In this document: piece by piece, positions 34,044 through 45,700 of the stretch
Position numbering within the stretch: the stretch's first letter is position 1
Layout of the letters: each line of letters starts with the position of its first letter
DNA from: Diprion similis
Lineage: Eukaryota > Arthropoda > Insecta > Hymenoptera > Diprionidae
NCBI RefSeq assembly: GCF_021155765.1
Contig: NC_060106.1
Location: forward strand, 9,617,501-9,681,500
Reading direction: 5' to 3'
Length of the DNA: 64,000 nucleotides
Made by a program: the position numbers and the translations under genes
Notes under the pieces: model-generated
The model's input: the letters and a program-made list of their open reading frames with translations, nothing else
Database searches by the model: none
Told to the model about the DNA's origin: nothing

Positions 34044-36245
34044 AAGACCCCGCCCGCGGGTTCCCAAGGAAGTGGAGAAGCGGGAGAAGAGGGAGAAAGA
34101 TCTTCCTCAGGTTGAAACCGTACACCCTTTTTTCGAATTCTCCCTCCGGTGTAGCCGCGAGAGCGAGAAAGACTATGACCAAGTATATTTCGTCCAAGGT
34201 GTGGCACGTATCGGCGTTCGACGTCGAGCTGAATGCTCGCATGTCTCCAAAGATGAATCTTGTTTCGTGTCACTATTGATAGAACAAAGCATTGACGGCC
34301 TACATGCCTTACACGTACTGTTAGCAACGTTCGCGCGTTTCACCTCCTCTCTCGATCCCCCGATGTTAGTGTGACCTGTAACGCTTAACCCTTCCCGTGT
34401 CATCGACGTCAACGAGTTGAGGAAGGAATAGTTTACGGCGCCGAAGACGGGGACAGGGATGAACCAGCTCAATGGACAGACAGACAGGGCCGCGAGGGCG
34501 GGAGGAGGACACCGGTACGGGCTTGAATGAACCGCGGCTCACAATAACTGGTGCCGGTCCTCTCGGACCAGACCCACGATTCGACGGCTGACTCAAGAAC
34601 GCGTCGAGATGTCTGGAGGTCCCTATTGTGTCGTAGGTATACACCGTCCTGGTAGTACACCTACGATAATGTGTTTACAAACTGTCCAATCATGTCGACG
34701 AATAAAATACATAATTCACCGTCTTGGCAGGTTGCGTCAGAGGGCCGATTTCCTACGGTTTTTTTTTTTCACTTAGTTCTCGGCCAGCCGATTCATTCAG
34801 GCCTTTCCTTCTCCGGACAAACTTTCGCCAACTCACGGCCTTCTCTGGAAACGGAGTAGGATGCACCCGCCTGTTTCGATCCAAGAGAAACACACATGTA
34901 CCTGGGTACCGATTTGCCTCCTGCTGAACATTTTGCATGACGTGAACTGCCTCTTGCACGGAATTTCGTGCGTGGTTGGCGAAAGGACGCGAGGATTGCG
35001 GCTTGTGGCAATTGCATTATACTTGAGTCGATGGCCCACGCAAAGTCAGGTGTTCGGATGGTGCGCGGTCACATGTGTACAGGTAGATATACCCCGCGGT
35101 CGAGTGCCGTAGACGCCCACGTCGAGGTTGGATCGAAATAGGCAATGCTGTAGGATTGGTAAAAACAGATTAAATCGAAGATCCTATCTCGGAGTAATTC
35201 TCCTTGGGCGGGAAGGACGCCGGTTTCAGCCGGGTAGGGGGCGTATCGTACGCAGGCGAGAGGTCCTCTCTGGCCGATGCCCAGGATCTGAGGTAGGCTT
35301 CGCGCCCAGGGTCCAAGAGAGCACTCGTGTCCTCACCATGTATCCTGGAATGTAAAGCGCGCGTCATTATGGCCACGTCACTCAATCTCTCCTCCCGCTC
35401 CGCTGGGGTCCTGACTTATAAGGAATTTGATGCTGAGGTAACCCCTCGCGAGAAACTTCCAACAATCATTTATAACCGATAATTTGTATAACAAGTTCCC
35501 GAACAAAAGCCAACTTGATATACCTCGGTGGTAAGATTTTTCAGATAGGCGATGCTCTCTCGCTCTCTTCACGGGCAACAAGAATACCATCTTTACAAGG
35601 TGAGCCGACATGCGTAACAATGTTAACGTAACCACGTGCGATCCGGAGGAGCCAAATAATCGTCTTTCTCGGTTCGGTTGGCGCATTGTTCAGCCCGTAT
35701 GTCTGTTGTGCTGGAGGCAACCTATCACGCTTTCTTTATAGGAGAATCTATGACGCCGACGGATCACGACCCGCGGTTTGTCCATTCAAGCTTCTATTCG
35801 GTGCCGGGGTTATCGCTCCGGACGTACACCGGTATTCCCGACTTGACTTATTTTCAAAAATATCCCAAACTTCCGAAGAAGCCCGCCTCGCGGTGAATGG
35901 CGAGATCAAAGTCCCGCGCTTGTGGTCGGAGTTGGTAATTCCATTGAAGAAATTGCTTGGCGGATGAAAAAGGAAGAGAATAACGACGAGAGAAAGGACT
36001 GTAGTAACGAAGCTTGGAACGATGAATATGAGAAGAACGGTAGGTCACCGAGCCGAAACCCGGAGACAACGGGACCGGGGCGCTGAAAAGTGTGGAAGTG
36101 ACGCAGCTGTGAGTCGCGACTTCGAGGGCTTAGAGCGTAGGCGATTCGAGGGAGTGCGATGCCTCGCCCTTTTCCGTCTAGAGCCATTATTCGACGGCAC
36201 ACACGTCTTGGAAGTCCCGAGTCCGCTTGGCTCCGCAGGTTGGGT

Positions 36246-36261
36246 CGCGCGCGCGCGCGCG
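36246..36261. repeat. (CG)8 dinucleotide run
   Basis: A 16-bp alternating CG tract, unusual in genomes that deplete CpG and able to adopt left-handed DNA. Confidence 0.9.
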
Positions 36262-36380
36262 GACCACTAACCCATAATTAGAGACTTTCGCAAATTATAC
36301 GCGCGAGTGTGTCCCCTTGGTAAAATATCGGCTTAATAATAACAGTTGGAGGGTACAACGATAATTATATCGGGTCTCGA

Positions 36381-36740
36381 ATGCTAAACAAAACGCTAGG
36401 CTTTGCTCGCGGCATTTTATGGCTCATTCGCTTGGGACGATCATTACCCCAGCTGCTTAGGAGGAAGCAGCATCCATGGCCTTTTCTCGTTATTCGAGCC
36501 GCGATTTCCACGAATCCTTACAGCCGCCATATTCCACCTTCCAGCAAGTGGAGCACCGCGACTCCACCGTCTCCGAGGAAACTGACCGGGGAAACTACGA
36601 ATGAAATGATCCCGTATCAACGATGGGTCGTGAGGCAAGAAGAGGGCCGAAAGGAAACTGCGAATAAAATGATCCCGTATCAACGACGGGTTGTGGGGCA
36701 AGAAGAGGGCCAAAAGGGGACAAGATCGCAAACCTTTTAG
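36381..36740 (+). other. 119-codon open frame carrying a 21-residue tandem repeat
   Basis: The ATG at 36381 (weak context) opens a 119-codon frame ending at TAG. Residues 71-91 and 92-112 are two copies of a 21-residue unit that share MIPYQR and QEEG. The rest is basic with no recognised domain. The repeat unit is 63 bp, so any frame would stay open across it, and a long frame is also open on the opposite strand. It may be an exon or just a minisatellite in an open stretch. Confidence 0.15.
36591..36716. repeat. Two-copy 63-bp minisatellite
   Basis: Copies at 36591-36653 and 36654-36716 share GATCCCGTATCAACGA, GGCAAGAAGAGGGCC and flanking bases with a handful of substitutions and no indel. 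Confidence 0.95.
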
Positions 36741-39461
36741 CAGCGTGTCTCGTGTTTTGCGGGTTATAATTATCCAGGGTCGTTTTTGGAGCGACGTGGC
36801 ATCAGCGGCATCAGGAACAGGGGCACCAACGAGTGAAGACTGTGCAGTGTGTGTGCGTATAGTAGGTTCTTAAGGGGAGCCGTAATATAAGACTACTCCG
36901 TACAGTAGCTTTTTATTAGCTAATTGGTAATTAAGCCGGGTTAAACAGCGGGCAGCCAACGCTTTCTTGTCGGCCTCGTCGTTCGGCGACTCGCTAATTT
37001 AATTTGCGGTTTCGTCGCGTTCGCCGTTCATGCCTGAAGAACTCCTCCGCAGTCCAGCCACCCGGGAGCTGCGTACTGCACCCGCTCCGGTGATTCTGCA
37101 GCCACCGAGTTAGTTGATGGTTCATAACGCTACCATCTCCCTCCGCCTTCCATCCATCGAATGGCACTCCTGAACGCAAGTGGTTTGCAATTAATATCAC
37201 CGGTCATCATTCCAGTACCAATTAACCAAAGCTCCCTCCTGAATTGATCTTGAAAAACCGCACCAGGTATCTCATTTCCTGTCACGGAATCAATCAGCAT
37301 TCCTTCACTTCCCAGAGCACAGTCTGAGCTCTAGAGAGAACGCAAGTACAGCAGGAGTCGACGATGGGTATACGAATTCCTCGAAAGACAGTAGCTCCGC
37401 AGGTTTGAAGGGTAGTCTTGGGTGACTGCGAACGAACAACTACAACCATTATACAAACCTTCGAAGATAGCTTAGATACTGTTGTTCTTGCTGGTATTTC
37501 ACGCTGGAAGCTTACAAGTGTTCGACGAGCATCGAGTGTTTTCTCAACGCAAGCAAGAACCGGGCGTTCAGGGTTGCTGCGACGTGCGCCTGCAGCTTTC
37601 CTTCGAATAGCCAGGATTTCGTCCAAGCTTCAGGGTTACCCGGGGCGCCCAACGCCGTGCGAGAAACCCAAGAGTCTACCCTAGTGTTTGTCTTGCGGTG
37701 GGCGGGCCTCGGCAGAGCTCGGTAAGGCCCAGTAAGGCCCGGTAAGAAGGACCGAGCTGCAAGTCACGAGCCAACAATAGTACAAATAATAACAAGCCAG
37801 CCTCGACTCTTCGAGAGGGGCATCTTCTTACCAGCCTAGTGGCTCCTTTCGCTGCCTCCGTGCTTTAGGCAACCTCCACACCGCGGTGATCTCAAGACAA
37901 TTTCTATTTAGTTTTTATTCACCCTGAGATTATTATCTTCACTGTCAAGTGTCCAACTACCGTCTATAACGAAAGTGCACTGATACCACGATAAGTTCGA
38001 ATTAGTGATCGAATATACAATTCGGTACACGGCAAAGGGAGAAGTTTTGTCCATTTCAATGTGGGAACAGCTTTACGTGTTGTGGTTCGAGTGCTGTACG
38101 TGTGTTCGTATATTGAGGGGGGGTATTGCATGGGAATAGAGGCAAGCGACGGTAAATGCAGTCGCTGCTATCATTGCTCGACGGGCCCACCCACAACGCA
38201 CGATCCGCGGTTCTGCAGTCGCTACCGGTATTGAATCCTGCAAAGGTCTGGGTTGTTTTACTCCAACCATAAGGATATTATTTGCATCAAGACGTTCCCC
38301 ACCAATGAGGCTTGGACGTATAAGGAATAACCAGGAGCAGCCACTGTTTATCGGTCGAATACGTCCGGCATGGCAGCGCGAAGCCGTCGGGTCACGTCTC
38401 GTAGATTTCCGCTGCTCACAATCACGGCCGAGAATGAGGTCCGTAATTCGCGTATCCTTCCTTGACGACTTTTTGAAAGATTGCGGCTGCGGGAGTATTT
38501 TCGTCGGATGGTGGAACGCGGCAAAGGGACGCGCGATCTTTTTTACTTTTGAAAAAGGTACCGTTGCCATAATATTACTTGATACGGGCGCCTACGCTGC
38601 ATGCGATGGAAGAATTGATTCTAGTGATTACAAGGAGTCAGGTCCTAGCAATAAACCATTTCTGGATTCTGCTTTGCCCATCAGGCCTGTTTACGTTTCG
38701 GAGAAACGGTGAATGCGGACGATACAAGCGAGTCAATAAAAAAAAGTAGAAAAATATCGCATCGTATATCGCGTCTCATACAGAGGGAAGCATGGCCCAA
38801 CACCGGGAGCCATCCAACTGGAATTTAAATAATAATTATAGTCTTTAATATCATACGCTCGCTGGTAGTGGAGGTCCTCGTTCGCTATTCCCCGACGGAT
38901 CATGCATAAGGCTACGCTTTAACACTCGATCACCGATGCATGCGCCTCTCCATAAATCCTAAACCATGTATTCATGGCGCCTATAATAATTCTAGAAGTT
39001 TTGCATGGTAAACTTTGTCGAAATTTCCTCGAGCAGACTTGATGATCTTCGAGTCTTCGATCGGGCGAGATCGTGGTATTCACAGTAAAATATTCCAATT
39101 AGAATTTCGTTGGACGTAAAGTTCATTTCCTAAAAACTAAATGCCGAGGTATGGACGAAGCCTATTCATAAAGTGTATTCAGAGCTTTACAGATTTCGTG
39201 GCTATTCTACTGTCAGGTTAGGTCATCACCAGGCAATCACGCATATTCATATTTTAATCGACTAGTATTGTAAGCATCCGCTACAGACTGCAATCCACTT
39301 GACCGTAGTAGCACCTGAATTTTATTGGGTTTTAAATTAAATACATAATATCACCTATATTGCACTTTGGAAGACCCGTTAGATTTGCACATGCATGAAG
39401 ATACTGTTTGATTAAAAGCGAAAGATTTCCGCTACCCCGAATTGTTAATCAATTATATCAT
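36741..39461. other. Single-copy stretch without a supported gene
   Basis: It contains three 10-bp GGTAAGGCCC-like repeats (37721-37750), several medium-length frames on both strands (for example 38305-38712 plus and 38073-38570 minus, mutually overlapping), and an AT-richer part at 38730-39460. Nothing is recognised. Confidence 0.5.
37721..37750 (+). repeat. Three tandem 10-bp copies with splice-donor-like core
   Basis: GGTAAGGCCC, AGTAAGGCCC and GGTAAGAAGG are directly adjacent. Each contains GTAAG. Confidence 0.85.
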
Positions 39462-39728
39462 TCATCCTCCGATGAAAGAGCCCCTCGGCACCGGTAAATT
39501 GAGAAAATCTAAGTGTTCGAAGAATTTGCGATGGCTTGCAGGATCTTGTTGATGACTAAACCGAGTTAATCGAAACCGCGACATTCCCGAGTCTACCGCA
39601 TTTCCCGCAGGTATTGTCAGTAGCTGCACTTTGAGGTAGCTACCTCGGTAAGACGGTACGAAGTTCTCCCTAAAGCCAAACGGGTCAATGCGTTGGTTGG
39701 AGGCAGTTATTGCTTTGGTTGAATGCAT
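39462..39728 (-). other. 88-codon open frame on the minus strand
   Basis: It starts at ATG (complement of 39726-39728) and ends at TGA. Composition is balanced and protein-like (FGFRENF, GMSRFRLTRF), unlike the Arg/Pro/Ser-rich frames of the GC-rich neighbourhood, and the surrounding DNA is not GC-rich. No signal peptide or known motif is seen. It could be a coding exon or chance. Confidence 0.14.
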
Positions 39729-39982
39729 TAATAAAATTTAATAGTTAGTAAGCGCGCGTACACCTTAATGGATTTTGAGCGAGCGTCGGGTCCGTCTCGA
39801 ACGCGTCCTCCGTATCGCTCTTTGCACGGTTCAAGTACACAGGGACGTTGAGCGTTACTGAATTGGTATTATGGTTGGCTGGTTGTTCCCCGGTCGGTTC
39901 CTCTCTCTCGAGAGAGCATCCAATGCGAAACCCGACGCCCAGTCCTGCGGGAGGGCCACGTCACGGCGTGACAGAAGCCCCA

Positions 39983-40020
39983 GGGATGGGATGGGATGGA
40001 CGGATGGACTGGCGGATGGG
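39983..40020. repeat. GGATG-rich tract
   Basis: GGATGGGATGGGATGGACGG is followed by two further GGATGG words. Confidence 0.8.
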
Positions 40021-42722
40021 TAACTGCGTGCAGGAGTCATTACCGCGTGGAGTCTTTGCAAAGTCGTAATTCGCGATTCGTTCCCTGCCTCGGCAGCGCT
40101 GTGCAACCGGCGACTCGGTAGCCCGAGGACTCAGTGGACGGGGAGACGAGACTCGCTCGGCTTAGACGATCACTTCGTTTAGGTCTTGTCCGACCGGAAT
40201 GAGACTTACATCACGGTGCGTTAGGAGTCCTTGTGCTTCGCTCCCTCGGGCTGACGGCCACCAGCAACGGGCCGTCGCCCCGCGTGAAACGACTTGGGGC
40301 AATTAATAGAAACCGGGTAGGTCTGCGTATTGGTACTCCAGCTAAAGGCGAGCTGCGTTGCCACCTACGCGCGACTACATGCCACCTTGGCAAATCAAGG
40401 ACCGTGGTTCAATGTCACGCTGAATGTTCACCGCCCGAAAAAACCGCGCTCCGTGAGCTGTAGCTGATCGGAGAGAGCAGGGTGGGTGCACAAACAACTG
40501 TAGTCATACCAACGGAGGCTACCCGCCGTGTGCAATCCGGAGGTTCGTAGGTACATAACGCGGCGCTTTGAAGGAATCCTCGCGAGGGAGCGAACCATAG
40601 AATAGATGGACGTGACGTCGGTTTATCAGCTGACGTACGTCCACTATTAATCAACGGCCCCTCTTAATCATTTGATAAACCAATCAATATTTCATATCAA
40701 TCATGAACTCGGTTTCGGGATATACTACACTCGACGGTGTACGCGGACTATGCAGAAAACGTGCACGACGAATCACGTACATGGGGAGAGACCATCTCCT
40801 CCGTTGCACTCGATCAAAGTCAGTTCAGTTTCCTATTTCGGGAGGATCGCTCGCTTTGCAGACAATGAGAAAGAGCGATTTTGTTCCAGGGAATTGGCGC
40901 TTTGATCCGCTGCAGCAGTTCTGCAGCCTGCAACTTCCGTGGATCAGCCATTGCTTTCTGTAAGGTGACGACTGGATGGAAGGGTGCAATACCACTGCAT
41001 CATCTTATTTCTCAGAATCTAATTTCGTATCCAACAGTGCGAAGGTGAGCTGACGCAGAGCGGGAGAGGAGAAAACGTTCGGCAGGTAATCGAAAGCCGT
41101 TTAATGGAATCATCGATCAACCAGACCGCGTTCTCTGAACGGATGTCAGTCGTGTTGTTGTAGCACACCTATATACCTCCGTAGAGTCCAGTAGCGTCTG
41201 GCAAACAAGGCGGTGTCTGGTAGTGGCGTTCGCTGCCTCGGAGATGACTCGATGATAGCCAGAAGACTAGAAAGGCTCGGCGCCTATACTAGCATTGTAA
41301 TTTGTATCGAAACCAATTGCACGTCTGACTTTGCCGCGTCATTTGCATCGGTTACAAGCGAACGCGCGTGCGAGGAACGGCGCGTTGTCGAGTGTCTTCG
41401 AGAGGTAGAGAGATGCGTTGGGTGAGATTGTTTATTGCGGCGGAGGGCGCATAAGTCAGACGAGGAAAAGCAATTCGAGATACCCACATACATACGTTCG
41501 ACAATTTTACACTGCAGTCCAGTAACAAAGTAATACGAGTAGTAAGTAGCTGGTCGAGGGATATGAGAATAAAATAAGGTGACGGGAGATGCGGCGGCGT
41601 AAGAAGTAGTTAGCTACCCACCGGATTTAATTAATACTCTTGATATATTAACCTGGTCACACAGCTAAAATTTTACCGCACACCGACGTAGGTGTATCCT
41701 AGGAAGCGTAAGAGTGTATACACTGCATTGTAAATAACAAAATAGAAAAAATAACCACGCTAATGACAGTGATAAGAAACTCGAATGGATACCTACAAGC
41801 ACCGCAAGCGAGATAACTGAATCTGAACAACGACCAGATAGAGTTACCGTAGCGGAATGCGCGCCTTAGAGTGAAAACGAACCGGTGGGGAATTAATTAG
41901 TCCTCGTATACAAGAATCTAGACCCAGAGTTGATATTCTGGCAAGGACCAAGCCAGGCAGAGTCCAAAGACATGGTACATACTTAGATTCAGAGGAATAT
42001 GTTATCAAGGAGTGTAGCCCACATAGATTATAGACGTAGTCTATGGCTCCGATAAGTCTGTTTTATATGGAGTTGGAATGAAGCAGGAAGGCAACGAAAT
42101 TTCATGCCAATACTTATCGCGCTTTGTCAGTAAACTGAATCTTATTGGTCGATGATTCAAACACCTTGAGAATACGTCAATGATAATGAATAATTTCGGA
42201 GATCACATGGTTTTTGTATTGTATTGTCCCAGGCAGATTAAAACCCCAAATATACGCTTGACAACTATTACGGACCTAAGCAGTGTCAGTTTAAGATCAA
42301 ATTATACATTTGAATAATGCACTAAAACTTGAAAAACTAAAGTTGACGGCAGTATAGTACTAAATATACCTGAAGCACTTGTAGGTTGAATTGAATATTA
42401 GTAAACCAGATGAACTAAGACAGGATGCTACGTAGATCATGTAGCCTCAAGACTTTGAAGTAACCGCTACTGCAGGAATGTCCAAAGTCTGACTGGGCGA
42501 GATACCGAATTGAAGAAAGGGCGTAATAGGGCATGGGGTTTAGCGGCAGGAGGGAATTTCTGGGTGCTATGCATAGTCCGGTAAGGTCACCTCGGTATCG
42601 AGGGTGGCTGGGCGAAGACTGGGACAAAAACAGCAGGAGAGATAATCTTGCTATTAGAGGCGTCCCCAGGAGATGGCCGGGGAGTCGATATATCGGGCGG
42701 CGGGTCGTCAATGGACCTTCGA

Positions 42723-42742
42723 GGTTAGCTAGGTTAGCTAGG
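42723..42742. repeat. Two copies of GGTTAGCTA
   Basis: GGTTAGCTAGGTTAGCTAGG, a 9-bp direct duplication. Confidence 0.85.
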
Positions 42743-45700
42743 GAGGCTGGTGGCCCCAATTTGTCGTAACAGGCGGGCAACACACTTTTTCCAACTCCTT
42801 ATCCTAAGCCCCTTACTGACCAGGGAATCCCCGGACGGTTCCCCTAACTGGACAAACTGAATCATATTGATTGACCGTCTCCACAAAAACATACCCGAGA
42901 TGCTCCAGGGCGTCAGGACTCTCGGCAATAAGATCTGTCCCGTGATAATTCCCTCGGACGAATTCTTAGGCTGTATTCACACCGGTTGCAGGCGGCGAGA
43001 GGGGCGCAAGGAGGAGAGTGCGGGTGGGTTGGTGAACTGGAAGGCTCCGGTGATGCGACGGTAGTGAGTTTGCGAGTCGATCGTAGAGCTCCGGGGTGCT
43101 TATCGCCGTTTGGGATCTTGAATAAATTAATTATCTGACAGGTTAATCGAGTTAGCTCGCCGCGCCAATCATAAACTCGGAGCTTTATTAACTGCCTCTT
43201 TTCTCGCCCATGATTGAAGTACGCGCACGCAACTCGAGAGCCGTGGCTGCAGTTCTCGACCAGAGGAATCGACTCGACGCTATCGGCGTCCAAGTACGGA
43301 GTCCAGGGATGACAGCAGTCGACGGAATGTATTCAGTCGCGGGGTGTTTGGACAGGCTGTCGGTCCGCGAGTCTCGCCGATGCAACATGTTACCATCAGC
43401 TACTTCCAGGTAGCAGGTAGTTCGACGTCACGTAAGCACACCCATAACGTCGCAGGAACTTGCAGTATCAGAGCACCGATTAACGGCGCAGAGACGTCGC
43501 GACGCCCCGGCGAGAAACAGCTGACCGAGTGACTGCAGTGTTATACTAGCTTCTATATCAGATTAGCTACGTCATTAATCACCCGAAAGGATGTACAAGG
43601 GGATGCACAAGCCTGGCAGTTGAAAACACCCACGCCCTGGCCAAGCGGACGAAGGACAGTGAAGATCCGGTGAACACGATATCCCGTAAATTCCTTGAGG
43701 AATTGGCGGAGATTTTTCATTCCTGAACTCTCGGCTAAACAGGGGCGATGTTCGGTTATCCGAATAGTCGCACGTGCCGTAGTACACAAGATGCTTTCTT
43801 CGTGGTGATCGGAATTTGGTCCGATGATCAAACGGCATTCCAAACAAATTAGCAAATAGTTGGTTATAGGCTGCTCGGTAAGTAAAACGATATTAAATAG
43901 CAGCCTGGTTACAACCCGCCGCGATCAGCCGGCGTCGGTTCAGCCAGAGCTCCGGCAGCGTATAATCTCGCTGGTTATTAATGGCGTGGTTTGGGAAACA
44001 GCTACCGGGCAGCCACGGTCCACAGCCTCGCTTTGTAAAACAGCATTCCACGCTATACTCGTTACCATCCCTGACGATGTGCTCACATTAATTGTATTTT
44101 AGACCAACTCTCTTGCTACAGCTCCCTTCCGTACTTTGCAGTAACAAGATTTTTCACCTCGCCTGAATTCAATTTCCATCACTCACTTTTCCGAACTCCG
44201 GTTGATTACTGTGCTCGATGGCAAACTTCCAATGAGCTTTGTATCAACGAAGCTTTGCCTGGATATTTTTACTTCTAAATTCAACTGCGCTGAATTCAGA
44301 CAAGTACAAAAATGCCATTTCTTCGTACCTGATTGTTTGATTTTGAAAATTTCGTCACACTGTCAATGAATAAAGCCACGGCCAAATGAGCGTACGTACC
44401 AGGGATTGTATCTGCAGCTCGCAAGCATCTCACCTCACCGCCGCGTGGTGGAGTCTTGACAGAAGGCGCGGCGAAGAGCTCTCAGACACGGGGCATATCC
44501 ACGAGGTCGTAAATCGAACGGGCCGGTGTGTCTGCCGGGTCTCGCCGAGATTTGCACCGATGACCCTTCGAACAATAAAAGAGCGGGAAGTTCATTTAAC
44601 AGGCTATAAAGGAGTCTACGCTTAGCGGCATCGATTGTGGTAGTGGGATAGCAGTCGGTGAATGACGGCGCAGGGGTGAATCGCCGCGCAAGTTGAGTCT
44701 CCGGACCATCCGAGGTCGCGCTTGAAACGGGCTAAAAGAGGATTTGAGTCCGGTACCACTGCCTCGCTATCAGAGATCACCTCCGGGCCCGGAGCCGGCT
44801 TATCTCGCCAAGAGGAAAGCTCTCGGTTGCCGGGGTGGTGAGGTTGGGGGGTGGAAAGAGGGAGGGGATTCGTTTCTCTTTCCACCTCCTCCCTGCCCCT
44901 CACTCTCACTCTCTTTTTCTGCTCGGATTTTCGTCCCATGGTACAATGGAATTTTTGGAAAAGAGAGAAGTGGACGTAGCGCGAGATAGCAGGAAAACTA
45001 AGGTAGCTGCTCGAGCAATTACGTATACTCGAAGCTAGGAGCATAGAAAGGTGCGTGAAACGGACGTGAGATCTTCCGGTTCGCCGGGCAGCCGGTGCGG
45101 TGCAGCTATTATCGTGAGAAGTCTTTTGGAATGCGAGTGAGTAGAGGTAGGTACATAAAATTCGCTCGTTGGGCAACGCGGGTTATTTAGCCGACGCCGA
45201 GGAGATCTCGGTAGCCGTTAAAGCGGAAAATCGGGCGTTCAATCAGTGCGAGTACCGAGCAGAAAATCGAACCTGGGTGATGGACATTGCGAACGCATCG
45301 AGTCCAGACTGCTTTCAGGCCGAGGAAAGACACCCAGGCGGAACAGAGAATGCAGTAGAATGCAAGCGTTACTCGACGATCCATTAACTCCGCTTCGCCT
45401 TTGCCCGCTGCCATGCGTATGCTTAAATTGCACATTTAGAGTTGGAAAAGTGGCAGACAGCTGCGCGCGAATTGCTGAGGAATCGCGGAAATCGATCCGA
45501 TGCACTAAACCGTAAGAATATTCCCCGAGGATCGAGGAGGCGCGCTAATAAAGCGCCTCGTTACCTCTCTGATTTCCCGAGCAGCAGAAGGACCCGAGGT
45601 CCTTTCGAATCTCCAAGTACACTTTGTACTTCTGACTTATAAGTAATATTAGCCGTCTGCCCTGGGGAGTCAGTCTTCGGCAAAAGAATGAATAAATTCA

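Larger units (their letters stand above)
32709..36380. other. CpG-rich single-copy stretch without a supported gene
   Basis: Many overlapping short frames on both strands reflect the high GC, not genes. It contains an ATTGT(T/C)TCT triplication (33088-33112), a GCGAC/CCGAC tract (34019-34043) and a (CG)8 run (36246-36261). Confidence 0.5.

Noticed and set aside
33880..34374. 164-codon plus-strand frame
   Set aside because: It starts from a non-ATG or poor start, is overlapped by two long minus-strand frames, and crosses a CGACG tract. It is typical chance openness in CpG-rich DNA.
38073..38712. Two overlapping 165- and 135-codon frames on opposite strands
   Set aside because: Neither resembles a known protein and they cover each other in opposite directions, so openness is explained by base composition.
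44622..45176. 184-codon minus-strand frame
   Set aside because: It has low-complexity charged segments and runs through the CT/GA-rich tract, with competing plus-strand frames. No motif is seen.
45255..45280. Possible minus-strand tRNA (AATCGAACCTGGG)
   Set aside because: The T-stem bases do not pair and no cloverleaf is visible.
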